Shown here piece after piece: positions 42,533 through 51,574 of a stretch of DNA of 64,000 nt. The DNA is from Kluyvera sp046569695. Its GTDB lineage: Bacteria > Pseudomonadota > Gammaproteobacteria > Enterobacterales > Enterobacteriaceae. Numbering within the stretch: the stretch's first letter is position 1; every line of letters begins with the position of its first letter. A model generated the notes under the pieces. It did not search any database, was not told the origin of the DNA, and saw only the letters and a list, made by a program, of their open reading frames with translations. The DNA lies in assembly GCF_046569695.1 (NCBI RefSeq), contig NZ_JBKHUI010000013.1, positions 1 through 64,000 of the forward strand, in the 5' to 3' direction. The translations under genes were made by a program, and so were the position numbers.

Positions 42533-43642
42533 ATGGCGAACGTACAGCTACGCAATGTAACGAAAGCCTGGGGCGACGTGGTGGTATCAAAAGATATCAA
42601 CCTCGATATCCAGGAAGGGGAGTTCGTGGTGTTTGTCGGGCCATCCGGCTGCGGTAAATCGACGCTGCTGCGTATGATCGCGGGCCTCGAAACCATCACC
42701 AGCGGTGATTTGTTCATTGGTGAAACCCGCATGAACGAGATCCCGCCCGCCGAACGCGGCGTGGGCATGGTATTCCAGTCTTACGCGCTGTATCCCCATC
42801 TGTCCGTCGCCGAAAACATGTCCTTTGGCCTGAAGCTGGCCGGTGCCAAAAAAGAGATTATCAACCAGCGCGTGACCCAGGTCGCCGAAGTGCTGCAGTT
42901 AGCCCATCTTCTGGAACGTAAACCGAAAGCCCTGTCCGGCGGCCAGCGCCAGCGCGTGGCGATTGGTCGTACGCTGGTGGCCGAGCCGCGCGTGTTCCTG
43001 CTGGATGAACCTCTTTCTAACCTGGACGCCGCACTGCGCGTGCAGATGCGTATTGAAATCTCCCGCCTGCACAAACGTCTGGGCCGCACGATGATTTACG
43101 TCACCCACGATCAGGTCGAAGCCATGACGCTGGCCGACAAAATCGTGGTGCTGGACGCCGGTCGCGTCGCGCAGGTCGGTAAGCCTCTGGAACTCTATCA
43201 CTACCCGGCAGACCGCTTCGTTGCGGGCTTCATTGGCTCGCCGAAGATGAACTTCCTGCCGGTCAAAGTCACCGCCACCGCCATCGACCAGGTACAGGTC
43301 GAGCTGCCGAACCGTCAGCAGATCTGGCTACCGGTGGAGAGTAACAACGTTCAGGTTGGCGCCAACATGTCGCTGGGTATTCGCCCGGAACACCTGCTGC
43401 CGAGCCACATCGCCGATGTGACGCTGGAAGGGGTGGTCAATGTTGTCGAGCAGCTTGGTCACGAAACGCAAATTCATATCCAGATCCCTGCCATCCGTCA
43501 AAACCTGGTTTACCGCCAGAACGACGTGGTGTTGGTCGAAGAGGGAGCCACATTCGCTATCGGCTTGCCGCCAGAGCGCTGCCACCTGTTCCGTGAGGAT
43601 GGCACCGCATGTCGTCGGCTGCACCAAGAGCCAGGCGTTTAA
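42533..43642 (+). CDS. malK: Maltose importer ATPase MalK
   Basis: A 369-residue ATPase of MalFGK2 that also inhibits MalT and is the target of EIIA-Glc inducer exclusion. Motifs in order: Walker A GPSGCGKST (36-44), Q loop VFQSYALYP, signature LSGGQRQR (about 134), Walker B VFLLDEPLSNLD, and H loop YVTHDQ. A C-terminal regulatory OB-like domain (about 235-369) contains GIRPEHLLPS. GAGGGAGAAGG precedes the ATG. It is first gene of malK-lamB-malM. Confidence 0.98.
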   Translation: MANVQLRNVTKAWGDVVVSKDINLDIQEGEFVVFVGPSGCGKSTLLRMIAGLETITSGDLFIGETRMNEIPPAERGVGMVFQSYALYPHLSVAENMSFGLKLAGAKKEIINQRVTQVAEVLQLAHLLERKPKALSGGQRQRVAIGRTLVAEPRVFLLDEPLSNLDAALRVQMRIEISRLHKRLGRTMIYVTHDQVEAMTLADKIVVLDAGRVAQVGKPLELYHYPADRFVAGFIGSPKMNFLPVKVTATAIDQVQVELPNRQQIWLPVESNNVQVGANMSLGIRPEHLLPSHIADVTLEGVVNVVEQLGHETQIHIQIPAIRQNLVYRQNDVVLVEEGATFAIGLPPERCHLFREDGTACRRLHQEPGV

Positions 43643-43743
43643 AGAAGTCCCATAAAACAAAACAAGCATGAAGCTCTTACGTCGCCAGCGATAAGGCGAG
43701 AAGGGTGGAATGTTCAAGAAAAGCAATGATCTCAGGAGATAGA

Positions 43744-45069
43744 ATGATGATTACTCTGCGCAAACTCCCCGTGGCGGTTGCCGTCGCAGCAGGCATTATG
43801 TCTGCTCAGGCAATGGCCGTAGATTTCCATGGTTACGCGCGTTCCGGCATTGGCTGGACGGGCAGCGGCGGTGAACAACAGTGCTTCCAGGCAACTGGTG
43901 CCGGCAGTAAATACCGTCTTGGTAACGAATGTGAAACCTACGCCGAAATTAAATTAGGTCAGGAAGTGTGGAAAGAGGGCGATAAGAGCTTCTACTTCGA
44001 CACTAACGTGGCTTACTCCGTAGCACAGCAGAACGACTGGGAAGCAACTGACCCTGCGTTCCGTGAAGCGAACGTCCAGGGTAAAAACCTGATTGAATGG
44101 CTGCCAGGCTCCACCATCTGGGCCGGTAAGCGCTTCTACCAGCGTCATGACGTTCACATGATCGACTTCTACTACTGGGATATTTCTGGTCCTGGTGCCG
44201 GTATCGAAAACGTTGACCTGGGCTTCGGTAAACTGTCTCTGGCAGCGACTCGTTCTCAGGAAGCTGGCGGTTCTTACATCTTCACCAGCAACGATACCTA
44301 TAGCAAATACAAAGACACCGCGAACGACGTATTCGACGTCCGTTTAGCTGGCCTTGAAACCAACCCGGACGGCGTGCTGGAACTGGGTGTTGACTACGGT
44401 CGTGCAAACAAAACTGACGGCTATAGCTTTGCAGATGGCGCTTCTAAAGATGGCTGGATGTTCACCGCTGAACATACCCAGAGCATGCTGAAGGGCTACA
44501 ACAAGTTTGTTGTTCAGTACGCTACTGATGCGATGACTACCCAGGGTAAAGGTCTGTCTCAGGGTTCCTTCACGGGTAACGACTACGATAAAGATGCCGA
44601 AATTGGTGCTGTAGATAACAGAATCAACAACAACGGTGACATGTGGCGTGTTCTCGACCACGGTGCAATCTCCCTGGGTGAGAAAGTTGACCTGATGTAC
44701 GTCGGTATGTACCAGAATATCGACCGTGATGATGGCAACGGCACCAAGTGGTGGACCGTCGGCGTTCGTCCTATGTACAAATGGACGCCAATCATGAGCA
44801 CCCTGATGGAAGTGGGTTACGACAACGTCAAGTCCCAGAAAACGGGCGACACCAACAACCAGTACAAAATCACCCTGGCGCAACAGTGGCAGGCGGGCGA
44901 CAGCATCTGGTCCCGTCCAGCTATCCGTGTGTTCGCAACCTATGCGAAGTGGGATGAGAAATGGGGTTATGACAACGGTATTGCATACAAAGATACAAGC
45001 GCGAAAACCTACAGCCGTGGCGACAACGATGAGTGGTCCTTCGGTGCACAGATGGAAATCTGGTGGTAA
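43744..45069 (+). CDS. lamB: Maltoporin LamB
   Basis: Outer-membrane trimeric channel for maltodextrins and, in E. coli, the lambda receptor. It has 441 residues with signal peptide MMITLRKLPVAVAVAAGIMSAQAMA and mature start VDFHGYARSGIGW, and ends in the barrel-closing aromatic motif MEIWW. Most strands match E. coli. Surface loops diverge, notably near residues 185-200 and near the C-terminus (DNGIAYKDTSAKTYSRGD), where it is shorter. AGGAG lies 6 bases before the first of two adjacent ATGs; 13 upstream in-frame codons are rejected. Confidence 0.98.
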   Translation: MMITLRKLPVAVAVAAGIMSAQAMAVDFHGYARSGIGWTGSGGEQQCFQATGAGSKYRLGNECETYAEIKLGQEVWKEGDKSFYFDTNVAYSVAQQNDWEATDPAFREANVQGKNLIEWLPGSTIWAGKRFYQRHDVHMIDFYYWDISGPGAGIENVDLGFGKLSLAATRSQEAGGSYIFTSNDTYSKYKDTANDVFDVRLAGLETNPDGVLELGVDYGRANKTDGYSFADGASKDGWMFTAEHTQSMLKGYNKFVVQYATDAMTTQGKGLSQGSFTGNDYDKDAEIGAVDNRINNNGDMWRVLDHGAISLGEKVDLMYVGMYQNIDRDDGNGTKWWTVGVRPMYKWTPIMSTLMEVGYDNVKSQKTGDTNNQYKITLAQQWQAGDSIWSRPAIRVFATYAKWDEKWGYDNGIAYKDTSAKTYSRGDNDEWSFGAQMEIWW

Positions 45070-45099
45070 TTCAGCACTAACCTGAAGCAATAAACTGAC

Positions 45100-45117
45100 G
45101 AGGGGCGAAAGCCCCTC
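45100..45117 (+). terminator. Hairpin between lamB and malM
   Basis: A 7-bp stem GAGGGGC/GCCCCTC with a GAAA tetraloop and only a weak T tract (TGTT). It probably protects lamB mRNA or attenuates transcription into malM. Confidence 0.7.
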
Positions 45118-45184
45118 TGTTCCGTAAGGTTTAGCGCGCTATTGCCTGGCTACCGCTAGACTGACGATTTCTGAGGTCATCATA

Positions 45185-46132
45185 ATGAAAATGAAAAAAA
45201 GTCTCGTTGCTCTGTGCTTATCCGCTGGATTGCTGGCGAGCGTTCCGGGCATCAGCCTTGCGGACGTCAACTATGTGCCGCAAAACACCAGCGCCGCGCC
45301 AGCTATCCCAACCTCGGCCCTCCAGCAGTTAACCTGGACGCCGGTTGATCAATCTAAAGTGCAGTCCACCCAAATTTCTACCGGTGGTCAGAGCCTGAAC
45401 GTACCGGGGATCACCGGTAACGTCGTGGCCTACAGCGTGCCGGCCAACATTGGCGAACTCACGCTGACGCTGACCAGCGAAGTGAACAAACAAACTAACG
45501 TCTTTGCGCCGAACGTGCTGATTCTCGATCAGAACATGACGCCATCTGCGTACTTCCCAAGCAGCTACTTTACCTATCAGGCTCCGGGCGTGATGAGCGC
45601 CGACCGTCTGGAAGGCGTGATGCGCCTGACCCCGGCGTTAGGCCAGCAGAAGCTCTACGTCCTGGTCTTTACCACGGATAAAGATCTCCAGCAGACCACT
45701 ACGCTGCTGGACCCGGCTAAGGCCTACGCCAAAGGCACCGGTAACGCGGTACCTGATATCCCAGATCCGGTGGCAAAACACACCACTGACGGCCTCGTGA
45801 AGCTGAAGGTCAAAACCAACAGCAGCTCCAGCGTGCTGGTCGGCCCACTGTTTGGCTCCTCCGGCCCGGCACCGGTCACCGTGGGTAACACCGCCGCACC
45901 GGCCTACAGCGCACCTGCCGCTGCCACGCCTGTGGTTGCGCCAGTCGCGGCTCCGGCTGCGAAAGCTGAGCCGATGCTGGATGACACGGAAACCTACTTC
46001 AACAACGGTATTAAACAGGCGGTAGCGAAAGGGGATATCGACAAAGCCCTGAAGCTGATGAATGAAGCCGAACGTCTGGGCTCGAAATCTGCTCGTTCCA
46101 CCTTTATCGGCGCTGTAAAAGGCAAGGGGTAA
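45185..46132 (+). CDS. malM: Maltose operon periplasmic protein MalM
   Basis: A 315-residue periplasmic protein of unknown function encoded last in malK-lamB-malM. It has a signal peptide (MKMKKSLVALCLSAGLLASVPGISLA), a folded domain (about 30-235) and an alanine/proline-rich linker (about 236-275, APAYSAPAAATPVVAPVAAPAA). A C-terminal helical segment (YFNNGIKQAVAKGDIDKALKLMNEAERLG) follows. The linker accounts for the slightly greater length than the E. coli protein (306). It is not needed for maltose uptake in E. coli. Confidence 0.95.
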   Translation: MKMKKSLVALCLSAGLLASVPGISLADVNYVPQNTSAAPAIPTSALQQLTWTPVDQSKVQSTQISTGGQSLNVPGITGNVVAYSVPANIGELTLTLTSEVNKQTNVFAPNVLILDQNMTPSAYFPSSYFTYQAPGVMSADRLEGVMRLTPALGQQKLYVLVFTTDKDLQQTTTLLDPAKAYAKGTGNAVPDIPDPVAKHTTDGLVKLKVKTNSSSSVLVGPLFGSSGPAPVTVGNTAAPAYSAPAAATPVVAPVAAPAAKAEPMLDDTETYFNNGIKQAVAKGDIDKALKLMNEAERLGSKSARSTFIGAVKGKG

Positions 46133-46173
46133 GTTTTACCCCGCAGCGCCGATGTTTAGGCGAAGCCTTTTGG

Positions 46174-46199
46174 TGTGCCCATCCGGGCACATCATTTTT
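46174..46199 (+). terminator. malK-lamB-malM terminator
   Basis: A 7-bp stem TGTGCCC/GGGCACA with loop ATCC, followed by TCATTTTT, 42 bases after malM. Confidence 0.85.
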
Positions 46200-46330
46200 C
46201 TACACTTCATAGCGTGACAACAAACTGTTGCACTGCTGTTGCGCTAATGATCGTATTTGACCATTCCTGCACCCCCTCCCGCTGTGTTCTGCGATACAAT
46301 GACCAGAAGTTATGTATTGGAGAGACAGGC

Positions 46331-46828
46331 ATGTCGCACCCCGCACTGACGCAACTCCGCGCGCTGCGCTATTTTGACGTCGTTCCCCCGCTTGAATCGG
46401 CACAGCGCGACTGGCTGATGCTGGAAGATTCCATGACCAAACGGTTTGAGCAGTTCGGGAAACCCGTTAGCGTCACACTGCTGAATGAAGCCTTCGTGGG
46501 CCGGGATGCGCTGGACGGTGAGCAGCACTTGCTGCCGGATGAACCTCGCTATTGGCTACGAGAAATATTATTGTGCGTGGGCGACGAACCCTGGCTCGCC
46601 GGGCGTACCGTGGTGCCGGAGTCGACGCTGTGCGGCCCGGAACTGGCGCTACAGCAGTTGGGGAAAACGCCGCTCGGGCGCTATCTGTTTACGTCATCGA
46701 CGTTGACCCGGGATTTTATCGAAATAGGGTGTCATGATGCGCTGTGGGGGCGACGTTCCCGCCTGCGTCTGAGCGGCAAACCGCTGCTGCTGACGGAGCT
46801 TTTTTTACCCGCATCGCCGCTGTACTAA
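46331..46828 (+). CDS. ubiC: Chorismate pyruvate-lyase
   Basis: Removes pyruvate from chorismate to give 4-hydroxybenzoate, the ring precursor of ubiquinone. It has 165 residues as in E. coli. The conserved segments are RYWLREILL, EPWLAGRTVVP (with the product-binding Arg) and LGRYLFTSSTLTRDFIEIG, ending WGRRSRL...GKPLLLTELFLP. An open frame runs 52 codons upstream through the malM terminator and is rejected; GGAGAGAC precedes the ATG at 46331. It is coupled to ubiA 14 bases downstream. Confidence 0.97.
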   Translation: MSHPALTQLRALRYFDVVPPLESAQRDWLMLEDSMTKRFEQFGKPVSVTLLNEAFVGRDALDGEQHLLPDEPRYWLREILLCVGDEPWLAGRTVVPESTLCGPELALQQLGKTPLGRYLFTSSTLTRDFIEIGCHDALWGRRSRLRLSGKPLLLTELFLPASPLY

Positions 46829-46842
46829 GAGGAAGAAGAAAA

Positions 46843-47715
46843 ATGGAGTGGAGTCTTAGGTCGAATAAGCTGCTCGCTTACCATCGACTCATGCGTACGG
46901 ACAAACCGATTGGCGCGCTATTACTGCTGTGGCCGACGCTGTGGGCGCTGTGGGTGGCGTCCCCTGGCGTACCGCCGCTGTGGATCCTGGCGGTGTTCGT
47001 CGCCGGCGTTTGGCTGATGCGCGCCGCGGGCTGCGTGGTGAATGACTATGCGGATCGCAAATTTGACGGCCACGTAAAGCGCACCGCTAATCGGCCGCTG
47101 CCGAGCGGGGCGGTGACGGAGAAAGAGGCTCGTACGCTGTTTATCGTGCTGGTGCTGCTCTCCTTCATTCTGGTGCTGACCCTCAACACCATGACCATTC
47201 TGCTGTCGATTGCCGCACTGGCGCTGGCCTGGATTTATCCGTTTATGAAGCGCTACACCCATCTGCCGCAGGTGGTGCTAGGCGCAGCGTTTGGCTGGTC
47301 GATCCCGATGGCTTTTTCTGCCGTCAGTGAAACGCTGCCGCTGAGCTGCTGGCTGATGCTGCTGGCTAACATCCTGTGGGCGGTGGCCTACGACACGCAG
47401 TACGCGATGGTTGACCGCGACGACGATGTGAAAATCGGCATTAAATCGACGGCGATTCTGTTCGGCGATAACGACCGCCTGATTATCGGCATTCTGCAGG
47501 CGTGTGTGCTGGGGCTGATGGCGCTTATCGGCTGGCTGAACGGTCTGCATTGGGAGTTTTACTGGTCAATCCTGATTGCTGGCGCGCTATTCGTTTACCA
47601 GCAGAAGCTGATTCGCCACCGCGAACGTGGTCCATGCTTCCAGGCGTTTCTGAATAATAACTACGTGGGGCTGGTGCTGTTTATTGGTCTGGCGATGAGC
47701 TACTGGCAGTTTTGA
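46843..47715 (+). CDS. ubiA: 4-hydroxybenzoate octaprenyltransferase
   Basis: Membrane prenyltransferase that attaches the octaprenyl chain to 4-hydroxybenzoate, the second step of ubiquinone synthesis. It has 290 residues with about nine transmembrane helices and both aspartate-rich motifs: NDYADRKFDG (about residues 67-76) and DTQYAMVDRDDD (about 186-197). AAGAGGAAGAAG precedes the ATG. It forms an operon with ubiC and is followed by repeats. It is convergent with plsB. Confidence 0.97.
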   Translation: MEWSLRSNKLLAYHRLMRTDKPIGALLLLWPTLWALWVASPGVPPLWILAVFVAGVWLMRAAGCVVNDYADRKFDGHVKRTANRPLPSGAVTEKEARTLFIVLVLLSFILVLTLNTMTILLSIAALALAWIYPFMKRYTHLPQVVLGAAFGWSIPMAFSAVSETLPLSCWLMLLANILWAVAYDTQYAMVDRDDDVKIGIKSTAILFGDNDRLIIGILQACVLGLMALIGWLNGLHWEFYWSILIAGALFVYQQKLIRHRERGPCFQAFLNNNYVGLVLFIGLAMSYWQF

Positions 47716-47724
47716 GACGGGCAT

Positions 47725-47806
47725 TGCCGGATGGCGGCGTAAACGCCTTATCCGGCCTACAAACCGTTGCCCGACCGTAGCCCGGCCAAGCGAAGCGCCG
47801 CCGGGA
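47725..47806. repeat. REP unit and second-family repeat after ubiA
   Basis: TGCCGGATGGCGGCG...CCGGCCTACA (47725-47761) and GTAGCCCGGCCAAGCGAAG...CGCCGGGA (47777-47806). Confidence 0.87.
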
Positions 47807-47833
47807 TTGGCTCGGAGCCTACAAAATCAACGG

Positions 47834-47867
47834 ATAAAAAAATCCCCGGTCTCAGCCGGGGATTTTT
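47834..47867. terminator. Bidirectional terminator between ubiA and plsB
   Basis: An 11-base stem, AAATCCCCGG/CCGGGGATTT at its core, flanked by A and T runs on both sides, 5 bases from the plsB stop. It can end transcripts from both strands. Confidence 0.92.
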
Positions 47868-47871
47868 GTTT

Positions 47872-50301
47872 TTACTGCGCCGCCTCTTCCTGCGTCACGC
47901 TCTCAATCGTCAAGCGCACGTCCGAGGTAATCAGGCTTGCCATCATCTGGTACACCTTCATCGTCTCTTCCGGCTCGGCGTCACCGCTGTCGCTGATGTA
48001 GCCTTCATCACGCAGGGTTAACACCAGAGAAGAGAACACCGCTTTATCGAAGAACTCTGGCGAGTTGATACCGTGCAGCACCGAGAGACGCTGAGCCAGG
48101 GTACGGCTCTCTTTCTCCAGCGTGCTGCGGTTCATCGACGGGTTGCCGCTCAGCAGCCAGAAGGTGATCGCATAACGCTGCAGCGTTTCGCGCGCGCCGG
48201 CAGCCAGCAGCTGCAGGGTACGGGAGTGGGAAGCGTTGATACGCAGCTCGCCGTTCTGCTCGGTAAGCATCTCCTGACGCACCATCTCCGCAATCAGCGT
48301 ATCGATAACTGTTGGCAGCTCCGCGCGATCCCAGCGCAGGAACAGCTCGGCTTTCAGCATCGGATACAGCGTATCGATAACGCTCAGCACCTGCTCACGC
48401 GAAATCTCACGATGCTGAGTCATAATCGACGCCAGCAGCGACGGCATGATCAGCATATGCGCGATGTTATTGCGGTAGTAGGTCATCAGCACCGCCTGCT
48501 CGCGCGGCAGAATGATGATGTCGCCGATGGTGTCCTTCTCGACTTCGAACTTGTTCATCTGCAGCGCGTGATCGATAAGCTCGCTGGCAGAGGAGGTTGG
48601 TGCCGTTGCATCCGGCGCATACGGTGCGTTACGCAGCAGCGCCAGATAGCAATCGAGCTGCTGAGTTAGCTGCTCGCGGGTCAGCGAGCGCTGACGCGAA
48701 GCCAGCAGGGCGGTACAGCACAGGTTCATGGCGTTCGCCGCGCCTGCATTGTTGATACGCACCATCAGCTCGGCCGCCATCTTGTTGACGGTCGGCGTCA
48801 GCCACGCAGGACGCACGGCTTCGATTGGGTCGATAGACTCGCGCCACTCCGGCACATGGTGGTTCAGGTAGGTCATCAGCGGCATCGGTTCGCCGAAGTT
48901 GACGTAGCCCTGGCCCAGATTGCGCAGCTTGCTCAAGCCGCGCAGCATCTGCGGCAGGCTCTCTTTCTCTTTGGTCGCCCCGCGCAGCTCTTTGGCGTAA
49001 GTACCCACTTCCATCACGTGTTCGTAGCCGATGTAAATCGGCACTAATGTGATAGGGCGGGAACCACCGCGCAGCATCGCCTGAATGGTCATCGACAGGG
49101 TACCGGTTTTCGGGTCCAGCAGACGGCCGGTACGGGAACGCCCGCCTTCCACAAAGTACTCCACGGAGTAACCGCGGCTGAACAGCTCGCCGAGGTATTC
49201 GCGGAACACGGTGGAATAGAGCTTGTTACCCTTAAAGGTACGGCGAATAAAGAACGCGCCCAGGCGGCGGAAAATCGGGCCTGCTGGCCAGAAGTTCAGG
49301 TTGATACCGGCAGCAATGTGCGGCGGCACCAGCCCCTGGTGATAGAGCACATAAGAGAGCAGCAGGTAGTCCATGTGGCTGCGGTGACACGGCACATAGA
49401 CGATTTCATGCCCGTCGTGCGCCAGCTGGCGTACGCGCTCGGCGTTGTGAACGTTAATGCCCTGGTACAGACGGTTCCAGGTAAAGCTGAGGATACGGTC
49501 GGTCAGACGAATCATCTCGTAGGAGAAGTTCGCGGCGATCTCTTCCATCAGCGCAATGGCGTTCTGCTGGGCTTTCTCGTGGGAAATTTTCTTGCTGCGT
49601 GCTTCGTCTTCTACCGCTTTGGCAATCGCTTTTGACGCCAGCAGCTTCTTGAACAGGTCGTGACGAGCAGGCAGACGCGGGCCGACCGCCGCCAGGCGCT
49701 GACGAGCAAAGTGCATACGCGCGACGCGAGCCAGTTTCTGAGCGATAGTTTTATCGGTACCGTGTTCGTCCGCCATGCGGCGCAGGGAGACGGACGGCGA
49801 GAAGCGGACAAAGCTGTCGCGACCGAGCCAGGAGACGGCGAAGAACTTCTGGAAGCCGTTCAACATACGCAGCGGCGGGTTAACCTCGCCTTTCTCGCGA
49901 CCCGGCGAGCGACCAAACATCACCGACACCGGCACCATTTGCACATCCAGTTCAGGATTGCTGCGGTGCAGATCGAGGTAGTCGTGGAACAGTTTGATCG
50001 ACTCTTCTTTCGGCGTGTAGTAGGTGAACACGCGCGGGCCGCCGTGGATAAAGACGTAGCGCGGCAGCAGCGTACCGTCGATCTCAAGCGGTTCAAGCGG
50101 GTCGGGTAAATCGTGCGCCAGGCACTGAGCGCGCAGCGTCAGCAAGTCAGCCTTAGAGTTATAAGGCAGGACGTACATAATCGGGCGCGACGTATCAAGC
50201 CCCAATTCCTGGGCAGGTTGTGCCGGAATAGACTTGCTCTTTACCAGAACACTTAATGGTAAATTCAGTAATTTGTAGTAAATTCGTGGCCAGCCGGACA
50301 T
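47872..50301 (-). CDS. plsB: Glycerol-3-phosphate 1-O-acyltransferase
   Basis: Inner-membrane-associated enzyme that makes lysophosphatidic acid from glycerol-3-phosphate and acyl-ACP or acyl-CoA, the first step of phospholipid synthesis. It has 809 residues (807 in E. coli). Catalytic block I HRSHMD lies near residue 306, followed by blocks GAFFIRRTF, FVEGGRSRTGR and the VPIYIGYE segment. The C-terminus is more variable (VTQEEAAQ). It is divergent from dgkA, which recycles diacylglycerol into the same pathway, with 128 bases between starts. Confidence 0.98.
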   Translation of the reverse strand: MSGWPRIYYKLLNLPLSVLVKSKSIPAQPAQELGLDTSRPIMYVLPYNSKADLLTLRAQCLAHDLPDPLEPLEIDGTLLPRYVFIHGGPRVFTYYTPKEESIKLFHDYLDLHRSNPELDVQMVPVSVMFGRSPGREKGEVNPPLRMLNGFQKFFAVSWLGRDSFVRFSPSVSLRRMADEHGTDKTIAQKLARVARMHFARQRLAAVGPRLPARHDLFKKLLASKAIAKAVEDEARSKKISHEKAQQNAIALMEEIAANFSYEMIRLTDRILSFTWNRLYQGINVHNAERVRQLAHDGHEIVYVPCHRSHMDYLLLSYVLYHQGLVPPHIAAGINLNFWPAGPIFRRLGAFFIRRTFKGNKLYSTVFREYLGELFSRGYSVEYFVEGGRSRTGRLLDPKTGTLSMTIQAMLRGGSRPITLVPIYIGYEHVMEVGTYAKELRGATKEKESLPQMLRGLSKLRNLGQGYVNFGEPMPLMTYLNHHVPEWRESIDPIEAVRPAWLTPTVNKMAAELMVRINNAGAANAMNLCCTALLASRQRSLTREQLTQQLDCYLALLRNAPYAPDATAPTSSASELIDHALQMNKFEVEKDTIGDIIILPREQAVLMTYYRNNIAHMLIMPSLLASIMTQHREISREQVLSVIDTLYPMLKAELFLRWDRAELPTVIDTLIAEMVRQEMLTEQNGELRINASHSRTLQLLAAGARETLQRYAITFWLLSGNPSMNRSTLEKESRTLAQRLSVLHGINSPEFFDKAVFSSLVLTLRDEGYISDSGDAEPEETMKVYQMMASLITSDVRLTIESVTQEEAAQ

Positions 50302-50429
50302 AAACGATGTAAAGCCTCTGGTTAATCATGCAAATGCGCGGCAAGAATATCAGAAAGTCGGTGAAATTTCTGTTCTACCGCCTCATAACAAGCATTGTCA
50401 TTGACGTAAAAACGAAAAAGGTTCTTGAG

Positions 50430-50798
50430 ATGGCCAATAATACCACTGGGATTACCCGAATCATCAAAGCTGCGGGCTATTCCTGGAAAGGATTCCGCGC
50501 GGCGTGGATCAATGAAGCGGCGTTCCGCCAGGAAGGCGTTGCCTCTGTTATCGCGATTATTATCGCCTGCTGGCTGGATGTCGATGCCATCACTCGTGTC
50601 CTGCTCATCGGGTCCGTCCTTTTGGTGATGATAGTGGAAATTCTCAATAGTGCACTGGAAGCGGTCGTTGACCGTATCGGCTCTGATTATCACGAGCTCT
50701 CCGGCCGGGCGAAAGACATGGGTTCTGCGGCGGTTCTGTTGTCTATTTTCGTGGCGGTGTTCACCTGGGCGACGCTGCTGTGGTCTCATTTTCACTAA
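50430..50798 (+). CDS. dgkA: Diacylglycerol kinase
   Basis: A small integral membrane kinase (122 residues, three transmembrane helices, trimeric) that phosphorylates diacylglycerol left from membrane-derived oligosaccharide synthesis. The signature EILNSALEAVVDRIG and YHELSGRAKDMGSAAV (active-site Glu and Asn) are intact. The frame is open for 34 codons upstream, but MANNTTGITRIIKAAGYSWKG is the family start and ATG 50430 gives the E. coli length. LexA boxes begin 55 bases downstream. Confidence 0.97.
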   Translation: MANNTTGITRIIKAAGYSWKGFRAAWINEAAFRQEGVASVIAIIIACWLDVDAITRVLLIGSVLLVMIVEILNSALEAVVDRIGSDYHELSGRAKDMGSAAVLLSIFVAVFTWATLLWSHFH

Positions 50799-50852
50799 AG
50801 TCGTGAAAACTGCCTGATTTCGTGAGTTTTATGGTTCCAAAATAGGCAGTAG

Positions 50853-50868
50853 CTGTATATACTCACAG
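50853..50868 (+). promoter_or_regulatory. LexA (SOS) box 1
   Basis: CTGTATATACTCACAG matches the CTG-N10-CAG consensus with the preferred TATATA core. Upstream one of two boxes before lexA. Confidence 0.95.
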
Positions 50869-50873
50869 CATAA

Positions 50874-50889
50874 CTGTATATACACCCAG
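50874..50889 (+). promoter_or_regulatory. LexA (SOS) box 2
   Basis: CTGTATATACACCCAG lies exactly 21 bp downstream of box 1, two helical turns, as in E. coli. It ends 8 bases before the lexA start, giving tight autorepression. Confidence 0.95.
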
Positions 50890-50897
50890 GGGGCGGA

Positions 50898-51506
50898 ATG
50901 AAAGCGTTAACGACCAGGCAGCAAGAGGTGTTTGATCTCATTCGAGATCACATCAGCCAGACGGGCATGCCGCCAACGCGTGCGGAAATTGCTCAGCGCT
51001 TGGGGTTCCGTTCCCCGAACGCGGCTGAAGAGCACCTGAAAGCGCTGGCGCGTAAAGGCGTCCTTGAGATTGTCTCAGGCGCTTCTCGCGGCATCCGCCT
51101 GTTGGTAGAAGAAGAAGAGGGCCTGCCGCTGGTGGGCCGCGTCGCGGCGGGCGAACCGCTGTTGGCGCAGCAGCACATCGAAGGTCACTATCAGGTTGAT
51201 CCGTCGTTGTTTAAACCGAGCGCCGACTTCCTGCTGCGCGTCAGCGGTATGTCGATGAAAGATATCGGTATTATGGATGGCGATCTGCTTGCCGTGCATA
51301 AAACCCAGGACGTGCGCAACGGCCAGGTCGTGGTCGCGCGTATCGACGAAGAAGTGACGGTAAAACGCCTGAAAAAACAGGGTAACGTCGTCGAACTGCT
51401 GCCGGAAAACAGCGAATTTAAACCTATCGTTGTCGATCTCCGTCAGCAAAACTTCTCCATCGAAGGGCTGGCCGTTGGCGTTATCCGCAACGGCGAGTGG
51501 CTGTAA
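50898..51506 (+). CDS. lexA: SOS repressor LexA
   Basis: Repressor of the SOS regulon that self-cleaves when RecA filaments form. It has 202 residues. The N-terminal winged helix (1-65, PPTRAEIAQRLGFRSPNAAEEHL) is followed by the cleavage site Ala84-Gly85 in RVAAGEPL. The serine/lysine dyad is Ser119 (SGMSMKD) and Lys156 (VTVKRLKKQ). GGGGGCGG lies before the ATG. Two LexA boxes control it, and read-through of its terminator would express dinF. Confidence 0.99.
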   Translation: MKALTTRQQEVFDLIRDHISQTGMPPTRAEIAQRLGFRSPNAAEEHLKALARKGVLEIVSGASRGIRLLVEEEEGLPLVGRVAAGEPLLAQQHIEGHYQVDPSLFKPSADFLLRVSGMSMKDIGIMDGDLLAVHKTQDVRNGQVVVARIDEEVTVKRLKKQGNVVELLPENSEFKPIVVDLRQQNFSIEGLAVGVIRNGEWL

Positions 51507-51524
51507 CTCTCCCCTGATTCTCAT

Positions 51525-51557
51525 GGCTGCGATACTTCCGCTATCGCAGCCTTTTTT
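51525..51557 (+). terminator. lexA terminator (leaky into dinF)
   Basis: A 10-bp stem GGCTGCGATA/TATCGCAGCC followed by six T, ending 17 bases before dinF. Its position implies that dinF transcription depends on read-through or on a separate start. Confidence 0.92.
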
Positions 51558-51574
51558 CGTTCTGGTCAAAACTC

